Assembly: GCF_030272615.1 (NCBI RefSeq)
Contig: NC_081409.1
Coordinates: forward strand, 472,742,573-472,806,572
Reading direction: 5' to 3'
Length of the DNA stretch: 64,000 bases
From: Cryptomeria japonica
Lineage: Eukaryota; Streptophyta; Pinopsida; Cupressales; Cupressaceae
The notes beneath the pieces were generated by a model. That model saw only the letters and a program-made list of their open reading frames with translations. It made no database searches and was not told the DNA's origin. Of the stretch, positions 56,111 to 64,000 are shown in pieces; position 1 is the first letter of the stretch, and each line of letters opens with the position of its first letter. The translations under genes were made by a program, and so were the position numbers.

Positions 56111-57472
56111 TTAAGCGAAGAATTTCTTCAAGTGGATGGTGTTAATCGGTTCACAGAGCTGTTCTCCTTCTGAGTTTGAGAGTTGATAGGCACTAGAGCT
56201 GAATACTGCAGTAACAATGTAGGGACCCAGCCAGTTGGGTTCAAACTTCGCTTTGTTGTCGTGAAACTGTTGATTTTTTGGATTTTCTCTCAGAACTAGG
56301 TCACCAACTTGAAATTCTCTTTGTTGAACTTTCTTGTTATACCCTCTGGACATTCTCTTCTGATACACTCTGAGATGATCAAATGCCACTTGCCAACGCT
56401 CATCCAATAATTTGAGTTCTTCCAATCTAGATATTCTATGATCTTCATCAGTAACAAGACCTTGCAATGAAACTCTTAGAGATGGTATTTCTACTTCAAT
56501 AGGTAATATTGCTTTGGACCCGTACACCAAAGAAAAAGTTGTAGCCCTAGTAGGTGTTCTGATACTAGTTCTATAAGCCCATAGTGCAGGATTGAGCTGC
56601 AAATGCCAATCCTTCCCAGACTTTTTCACTATTCTGTGCAAGATAGTCAGTAGGTTTTTGTTAGACGCCTTAGCTTGTCCATTACCTTGAGGATAATATA
56701 CTGATGACTAGTGTTGCTTTATTTTGAATTTCTCACAAAGCTTGTCCAAATCTTTATTTTTGAATTGTCCTCCATTATCAGTCATGATGGACAAAGGTAT
56801 CTCATACTTGCAAATTATATAGTTTAGGATGAATAAGGCGACTTGTTTACCAGTTGCCTTGGTGAGCGAAACTGCCTCTACCCACTTGGTGAAATACTTA
56901 GTGGCAGTTATGATGAATTTATGTCTGTTGGATGAAGCCAGGTATATCTAACCAATGAGATCAAAGGCCCATTGCTGAAAAGGCCAGTGTGTTATAAATG
57001 GTATGAGGTCCCTTGCTGGGGCATGTATGATATTTCCATGAAGCTAACATTTCTCACAAGTCTTAGCAAATTTTATGGCATCTTTTTCCATATCTGGCCA
57101 GTAGTAGCCAGCCCGTAAAAGTTTTTGAGCTAAAGTAAAACCATTTGAATGAGATCCACAAATACCTTCATGAACTTCTGATAATGCACATTTAGATTCT
57201 TCAGTTTCTAGACATCTAAGCAAAGTACCATCCAAACCTCATCTAAATAAATCATTAGCTATGATAACATACCATGAAGCATTTCGAGTTAGGTTTCTTT
57301 TCTCATTATGAGTAAGGTTTTTAGGGATAATTTGATCACATAGATAGGAATAGATGTGGCTGTATCAGGATGAGTCATGTCCAATAATAGAACAGACTAT
57401 TTGGGTCTTAGGAGAATCATAAGCAGGGTAATATAACTCTTCCACCAGGAAATCAAAGCAAAAATTGGACTC
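56111..57472 (-). pseudogene. Element D integrase
   Basis: The HHCC region (HEGICGSHSNG ... CEKC near 57190-57045) and the catalytic Asp residues (FDLIG, MTDNGGQFKN) are visible. The third catalytic residue reads Lys in PQGNGQAKASNK, where B has Glu, a G-to-A change. The C-terminus GPYIVTAVF and AYQLS follows. Internal stops are mostly TAG (for example at the Gln after CEKC). The final 177 codons (56641-56111) are open. The ORF ends at 56111, just before the A-rich repeat. Confidence 0.9.
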
Positions 57473-58020
57473 CTATAGCTCAGGTATAGATGACAAGGTA
57501 GCCATAGCATCTGCTGCTCTATTCGCTAATCTAGGAATTTGTTGGAATGATACAAAAGAAAAATACTTCTTGAAATCATCTACCATCCGCTTGTAAGGCA
57601 TCAATTTCTCATCTTGAGTCTGATATGTATCATTGATTTGATTGATGACCAACTGAGAATCTCCATAAATATGTAATTCAACAACCTTCCATTCAATGGC
57701 TAGTTTTATTTCATTCACCAAAGCTTCATATTTTGCAATGTTGTTTGTGCAAGGGAATAGAATCTTATAAGACTTTGGAATTGAGTACTTCTGAGGAGTA
57801 ATGAATAGTATGCCAGCACTTGAACCATTTTGAGTAAAGGAACCATCAAAGAACATCTTCCAGGGTTGTTGAGTAAGATGCATTATTGATTCATCTGGGA
57901 ACTCAATATGTAGTTGTTGAGTATCCTCAAGTGGAGCTTCAACAAATTGATCAGCAATTACCTGTCCTTTTATGGCTTTGCGTTCCACATATTCAATGTC
58001 AAAATATGTAAGGATCATTA
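57473..58020 (-). pseudogene. Element D archaeal-type RNase H
   Basis: Open for 181 codons: WKMFFDGSFTQNGSSAG, KYEALVNEIKLA, YGDSQLVINQ and RAADAMATLSS follow the same order as in B. As there, this second RNase H marks the Tat lineage. It ends at a TAG. The start given is only where an open stretch begins; the real polyprotein continues from the first RNase H without a break in frame. Confidence 0.9.
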
Positions 58021-59401
58021 CCCACTTTGCTAATCATCCGGTGAGTGTTGCTTTATTAAGAAGATACTTGACTGGATCAATTTTGGCCACCAACTTGATT
58101 GAATGTGCGAGCATATAGTGCCTCAGTTTCTGTGATGCAAAGACTAGTGCCAAGCATGCTTTTTCTATTATACTGTAGCTCATTTCATAAGACACCAATG
58201 TCCTGTTGATGTAATAAATAGCTCTTTCCTTTTTGTTGTCATCCTATTGTGCCAGAAGTGCCCCCAATGATGAATCAGTTGCTGATATATATAAGATTAG
58301 TGGCTCACCCTAAATAGGTGGCATCAATATTGGTGGATTAGATAGGTACTCTTTTATCTGCTGAAGATGTTGTTCACACTGCTAATCCCAGTTGTATATT
58401 ATTCCTTTTCTCAATACTTTTGTAAAAGGTTGAGCTTTTTCTGCTAGTTGAGAAATGAATCTTCTAATGGATTAGACATGTCCCTGTAGACTTCTCATTT
58501 GACTGATGTTCTTTAGAGGCAGCATTTCCATTATAGCTTGGACCTTCTCAGGATCAACCTCGATGCCCTTCTTTGAAATGATGTAGCCAAGTAGTTTACC
58601 AGATGTCACTCCGAATGCACACTTCTTTGGATTTAATCAAAGCTTGAACTTTTCCATTCTATCAAGTATAGGATCTAACTCTTGAATATGCATTGATCTT
58701 TTCATAGTCTTCATTAAGGTGTCATCAACATAATCTTCCATATTCTTATGCATCATGTCATGAAAGACAGTTGTAATTGCTCTTTGATAGGTCACTCCTG
58801 CGTTCTTTAACCCAAATGGCATAACGTTCTAGCAAAAGGTTCCCCATGCACAGGTGAAAGCTATCTTTTCTTGATCTCCAGGAGCAATTTTAATCTGATT
58901 GTAGCCAGAAAATCCATCCATTAGTGAGTACATCTCATACCCAACTATCATTTCGACTATCATATCAATATTTGGCAATGGAAAGTCATCTTTTGGACAT
59001 GCTTTATTTAGATCTCTAAAATCTGTACAAACTCTAATAGATTTATCTGCTTTCGACACAGGTACTATGTTAGAAATCCATTCAACATAATCTATTTCTC
59101 TAATAAATCCAACTTTGAGTAGTTTCTCTAGTTCAACTTTGACCAATAGTGCAACATGCGGGTGCATCTTACGGAGTTTTTGTTTAACTGGTTTTACTCT
59201 TGGTGTGATTGAGAGATGGTGCATAATGAGATCAAGATCCAAGCCTAGCATATCAGAGTACGTCCATGCAAAATTTATTTTCTTTTCTAAGAATAGCTGA
59301 GTGAAATCCTTCAATTCCTCTGCTGATAGTGATTGAGCTACGTGAATAATTTGTGGTGTCTCTTGATTCCCGATATTCACTAGCTGAGTTGGCTCGATCA
59401 A
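58021..59401 (-). pseudogene. Element D reverse transcriptase and first RNase H
   Basis: The 190-codon open part (59401-58829) contains the RT fingers and palm: RKMHPHVALLVKVELEKLL, DFRDLNKACPKDDFPLP and SLMDGFSGYNQIKI. It ends in a TAG at the same codon as a TAG in B. Then MPFGLKNAGVTYQRAI and the catalytic MEDYVDD follow (58822-58710). The first RNase H covers about 58490-58110, with several stops (TAG, TAA, TGA). No frameshift is found. Confidence 0.9.
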
Positions 59402-60805
59402 TATGGAAGACCGCTCCTAAAAATGACTGGGCAGTATACCAAGTATCTCACCTTCAGGGGCCTCAAAGAGGTTTTCACCTTTAGGTACATCCTTTATTTT
59501 CTCTTTTTTAGATTCTGACACCACCACAATATGGTTTTTGCCATCGGATCTTTTATTTTTATTTTTCTTGTTTTTGCGACTAAGATACTTGATATCCTCT
59601 TCAGTCATATTTTCACTCCATTCACTGGTGGAAGAGTTCATAGGTTTGACTGCATTGAGATAATAGGATAATGTATAGTCACTGGCAAAAGTAGGTATAT
59701 CCATGGGTTGATTCTGTAAAGTACAGTCAATCAATTCAGGATGTATTAAGGACAAATTTTGGATAGGATCAAGAGTGTTCACGGTATTGTTATCACAATT
59801 GCGGATTGAAAAATCAAGTTCTAGAATGATACCTTGCATAAGTGTCTCGAGACCAGGAAGAGTCAGATCATGATTATTAAAGTTCACATTAATATTTAAT
59901 CGATCTAATCCAATAGACATACTTGTAACGTCATTTATTACGCCAGACTGGACATCATGTCGTGGTTTAACAACAATAAGACTAGTAGGCAACTTTTCAT
60001 TGTTTGTATCAGATGATTCAGATTTTGAGGATGAGTGGGTATCATCATGAATAGGACTATCATCAGAGTCATCAGAATCATCAGAGTTATCGGATGAAGT
60101 TTCTGAGTCTCTTCCAGGTGATTTAGTAAGCATATGTATGGTATCAATACTAACATCTTTAATGCTACAAATTCCTTCATATTGTGGTTCATTTGTCATT
60201 TGTATCTGACACACCTGTTGACATGGTCTCATTTTCTCTATGATTTTTTGTCATCTACTCCATTCACCTTCTTCTGGACTGATAACTAGTTCTTGTTCTA
60301 TAGCTTCTAACTCTTCCTATGTAGTGCTATAACTGATTTGTTCTGTTTTAGAATAAGGACACATAGATGAGAAGCTTTCTGGTATTGTTCCTTCTTTCAA
60401 TGCTTGTTCATAATTTTCTTGCCTCTTTTGTCTAATTTCTCGTATTTCCCTCTCTAGTTTTATGCGCATCAGCTCTTGAGTATCATCTATGACACCACTA
60501 GATTCTTTTCGAGTTTCTGTAGTGGATGTGTCTGAAAGATAGTCAAGACCCCACTCATACTCGATTGAATCAGTCTCTGAATCATCTACTTGTTGCTTGC
60601 CAGTATATGTGACTGGAACTTTTAATGGTGAAAACAATTCTATGATTCTTACCATTTCATCTCTTATATCCTCAGGAACCTCAACTTCTTGTATTATCGT
60701 AGCTGATATCATCGAAGCTTGAGCACTGACTATTTCTTCTTTCTTGACTGTTGATTCCTCTTTCTCTTTTCTACACTCTTCTTCTATTTGTTTAGTGTTT
60801 TCTTC
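59402..60805 (-). pseudogene. Element D acidic spacer between G-patch and reverse transcriptase
   Basis: In frame with its neighbours, this 1.4 kb spacer is rich in Ser, Asp and Glu (DNSDDSDDSDDSP near 60090-60050) with a helical Glu/Arg segment (KLEREIREIRQKRQE near 60450). It has no recognisable domain. B has a similar acidic spacer at the same place. Stops: TAG 60317, TGA about 60250 and TAG about 59415. It may be a flexible linker of the polyprotein. Confidence 0.75.
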
Positions 60806-61990
60806 CTATAATGTTAAAGGCGATGTCTTTTTCAAGCCTTTAGACTTAGAAACATGTTTTTGTTCTGATGTCTTTTTAGGATTGTATCCCAGTCCAGCCT
60901 TATCATGTGTGGATTTGGTTTGTAGCTGAATTAGTTTAGTAATACCTTCTTTTTGTTTGCCCAAAGGACCAGTACCTGAGTACCCCATGCGCTAAATCAT
61001 TTTGTAACCATGACCATATTGGTTTGAGGAAATATCACAATGTCATACCTCCTCATTTGGACTATCTTCCTTAAAGAGCCAGTTAAGCACAACATCCTCT
61101 TCTATTTCATCTGCCAAGGAGGCAGAAGACTGTATGAAGAGACCATCATATATAGTATTCGGAGCTGAAGTTTGTGTTCTCATAGCCTCTAATGGCTTGC
61201 CCAACTATTTTGGTGATGGAGGGAGAGAAACTAATGATAGTACTGGTTCTATCTTGTAGCCATCCATGCCGGTATTTGTAATCTTCAATCTCTTTTCTAA
61301 GTCTTTCATCAATGTTTCTGGATCTTCATTTGGAGAGGCTGCCCTATTATGAGGCACAAAAGTATCTGCACCTTTTGTCAATGCATTATAGATGACATTT
61401 GTATCAGCAGGAATATTGACTTCAACTCCATTATAAGGAAACTTTAAGCATTGGTGATATGTTAACGGTACTGCCTTCATTTCATGAATCCATGGCCTGC
61501 CCAGTAATATATTGTATGACAATGGAATATCGAGAACCTGGAAAAGGACATCTCTCTCTACCAGTCCCACTCTGATTGGTAATGATACCAGACCTTTGGA
61601 GGTCCTCTCTTCTTCATCATAGGCTTTAATTGTTATTTTCTTGCTTGGATCAATGACATTTTCAGAGAATCCTAGTTGTGTAAGAAAATGATAAGTACAG
61701 ATATTCAACCCCGCATCTCCATCTATCAAAACATGTTTAACTCTATGTTTGTGGATCATGGCTTCAATATGCAATGGATGGTTATGTGGATGATTTAATG
61801 AATTGTCATCTTCCTCAGAGAAGGTCAAATAGTGAGGTGAAGTCAGATGACCCACCATAGACTGAAACCGATCAATGTCTAAATCTTTTGGAATGGTGGT
61901 AGTGAGCAATGCTTTGTCTAGGATTTCCTTGTGAGCAGATGAGAGCTGTAGCAATTCAAAAATTGAAATTTGAGCATTTGTCCTTCTCAA
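60806..61990 (-). pseudogene. Element D protease and G-patch
   Basis: The retropepsin lies at about 61760-61480: LIDGDAGLNI in place of the LIDGGAGLNI of B, so the third residue of the active-site loop is Asp, not Gly, then NILLGRPWI closes it. The G-patch follows at 61010-60880: YKMI, stop, RMGYSGTGPLGKQKEGI, then AGLGY. Both elements thus carry a G-patch between protease and RT. Stops: TAG 61205, TGA about 61045, TAG 60989, TAG 60806. Confidence 0.85.
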
Positions 61991-63933
61991 CTATTCAACC
62001 ACACTGTATCCAGAGGATGATGATGAGGTCAATATTTTAAACTTGTCCAAGGTTGATTCCTTTTGTTTGTTTGGCAAGGCTATTGGATTTGATGTTTCTT
62101 GAGCCAGTTTGGAATAACTAGCTCCTTGGAGGGTAACTTTCTTTTGAGATCTGGTCAGAGCTTTTGCATATCGTGATTCATTTGGTTTATCTTGGACTAT
62201 AATCACATTGCAATATTCTAAGTGTGAAGGTTCAATCATGTTGATAACGTTGTCCTAGCTGGCATAAGCATAATTTACCTTGGCACCTCCTTTGGTCTTT
62301 GAGGAATCACCTTGTTCATAAGCAGGCAAAGGGTCTTTAAATGCTTTATCATCAGCATTGGTTGGATGATTCCCAACAACAACTTTACCAGCATCTATGA
62401 GATCCTGAATCTCATGTTTTAGCTTCATGCAATTGTTTATGTTATGACCCTTATTCCGATGGAAGTCACAGTATTCATTTTCTCTCCACCATTTTGGTTT
62501 GACATCTAGATCATATGGTCTAGAGTTATCTGGTAGTGTTATCAAGTTGTTTGCCAATAGAGTTTTGAAAGAAGACTCATATGATTCTTCAAGAGGAGTA
62601 AAATCACGCTTAGGTTTGGAAAGCCAAGGCTTTTCTTTGAACCATTCCTTTGTTTTCTTTGGCGGATTTTCTGCTGTAATCTCAGTGGCTTTAAGTGCTT
62701 GTGTACCACTAGCCAGGTTGAATATTGTTGATTTTGAGTTGGTTTTGACAGTGTCTACTACTCCATCATTAATAACATTCTTGTTGTTGTCTTTGGCAAA
62801 TTTCCAATACTTGTTCTTCTCTTTAGAGCTAGATCCTATTTGTGTTTCTTTCCAAGGTGTGATATCTCCCTTCTTTATGAGCACATCTTCCATTCGAATG
62901 GCATTATCTACCATTTTGTTAAATGATGGGTGTACTTGCATTTGTACGCTATATTTCAGTTCGGGGACCAAGTTATTGACAAATATATCCATTTTCTCAG
63001 AGTCTGGAATAGGTCGTGGGTACCTAGAGAACATCCTTCTCCAGCATTGGAGAAAAGTAAGAAGAGGTTCCCCTATTTTCTGTTAAGTATTACAAAGATC
63101 GATCATAGTCATGGGATGTTGAATGTTGTATGAGTATTGTTGTAAAAATAGTTGGATTAGTTCTTTGAATGTTTTTATTCCTTTGGGTAGACTTGAGAAC
63201 CATTCCATTGCTTGACCCCCTAAACTTCTTGGGAAGAGACGCATGAGGTACGTTTGATCGTGCATGAATTCCATACAGGCAACACTAAATTCCCTAACAT
63301 GATCTTGAGGATCTGAGGTATCGTCATATTTGTCAAATTTTGGGATTTCCACTCGTGAAGGGAATGGAGACATGTGTAAATTCTTATCAAATGGAAAGGG
63401 ACATATTGTTTCCAAAGAAAATTGTTTCGGGGACTTGTCCTTATTCTTCAGCTCTGTGAGCTCTGTCCACAAAGCTAGTAACTATTTGTGTACTATGATT
63501 ATAGGTGAGTCTTCCCTTTTAGTAACAAGTGTCTGAACATCATATCCAATAGGAAGTTTTGCACCTTGATTTGCTAGTTCTAAGAAATAGTCTTCCTTTT
63601 CTTGGGTCATGATAGTTTTCATCATTTTTCTAAAGCCTTTGTCTTTTTGATAGTCAAGGATTTCTTTTTTTGGAGGTTCAACAGCTTTGTCAATCTCACT
63701 TGATGATGAGGAGTCATTATGATTTTTAGGAATATTATGGTCATTTTTGTTTCCATCATTGTATTCTATCTCATGTATAGTGGGAGATTTCGATTCATCA
63801 AAAATTGGTTCGCCTGATGACGATGACATGTCAGTGAGGGGCCCTTCATGTAGAATGGATTATCTTGATAAGTGAAGGTTTGTTCTTTGCCTTTGGTTTG
63901 TTTCTTACGAGAACTCTTGGTTTGAATAGGCAT
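61991..63933 (-). pseudogene. Element D gag
   Basis: Start chosen at ATG 63933 (MPIQTKSSRKK), which matches the gag starts of A and B. A one-base loss in a C run near 63840 shifts the frame, after which one frame holds to 61991. An acidic N-terminal part precedes the capsid domain (FDKYDDTSDPQDHVREF, LFPRSLGGQAMEWFSSLP, near 63340-63180). The zinc-finger-like segment CDFHRNKGHNINNC is at about 62470-62430. Stops: TAG 63482, TAA about 63083, TAG about 62255. The promoter and LTR lie beyond the window. Confidence 0.88.
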
Positions 63934-64000
63934 TTTTATGGATTAGTGTGACCTAGAGTTGTTTTGTGATGCAGAGGTCAAGATCATTTCAGAGCTAGTT

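Larger units (their letters stand above)
52024..64000 (-). mobile_element. Element D: second Tat-lineage element with antisense PMD gene, both LTRs outside
   Basis: The minus-strand order from the right is gag, protease, G-patch, spacer, reverse transcriptase, RNase H, archaeal-type RNase H, integrase, A-rich repeat, paired hairpins, then a PMD gene on the plus strand (antisense to pol). The 5' LTR would lie beyond 64000. The 3' LTR is cut off by element C at 52023. Gag-pol keeps one frame over 7.7 kb (63829-56111), apart from a one-base loss near 63840, and is broken only by point stops. It is a different family from B, with clearly diverged proteins but the same plan. Confidence 0.9.

Overview
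This window is repeat-filled nuclear DNA of a plant with a large genome. It holds at least seven transposable elements in various states of decay, and I find no intact host gene. The plant assignment rests on three things: Tat-lineage Ty3/gypsy elements with a second, archaeal-type RNase H; plant mobile domain (PMD) genes; and decay dominated by C-to-T changes, including CAG-to-TAG, as expected for CG/CHG methylation. A gymnosperm is plausible but not shown.

Layout. 1-5539: 5'-truncated LINE ORF2 (endonuclease end, reverse transcriptase, RNase H) followed 4 nt later by a second long ORF of unknown function. 5540-6966: non-coding, with a (TA)n tract. 6967-10761: minus-strand Ty3/gypsy remnant G1 (gag-protease, PBS, LTR). 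10798-13700: minus-strand pseudogene E of unknown function. 13725-22243 plus 43010-43620: element A, a pol-less relative of element B carrying its own 940-codon ORF. 22244-43009: element B, a complete 20.8 kb Tat-lineage retrotransposon with two 1.48 kb LTRs and a perfect 5-bp target duplication (ATATG), inserted into A. 28289-31516: a truncated Ty1/copia element F inside the gag of B. 43621-52023: minus-strand element C, with a 4.4 kb LTR and a 3.7 kb non-coding interior, resembling a large retrotransposon derivative (LARD). 52024-64000: minus-strand element D, a second Tat-lineage family cut by C on the left and by the window end on the right.

How the parts relate. B and D share one plan: gag, protease, G-patch, reverse transcriptase, RNase H, archaeal-type RNase H and integrase in a single frame. 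This is followed by paired hairpins and an A-rich repeat, then an antisense PMD gene with one phase-0 intron near the 3' LTR. A keeps the LTR, leader, hairpins, A-rich repeat and the tail of the antisense PMD gene, but replaces gag-pol with a proline/glutamine-rich ORF. It may therefore have depended on B-like elements. Implied order: A and D are oldest; B entered A; F entered B; C entered D; a later deletion joined A to C at about 43620. The best leads are the covarying double hairpin shared by A, B and D; the 20-bp-period TGYGCYTGTGT arrays at both ends of B; the antisense PMD genes; the swapped ORF of A; and the LINE downstream ORF.
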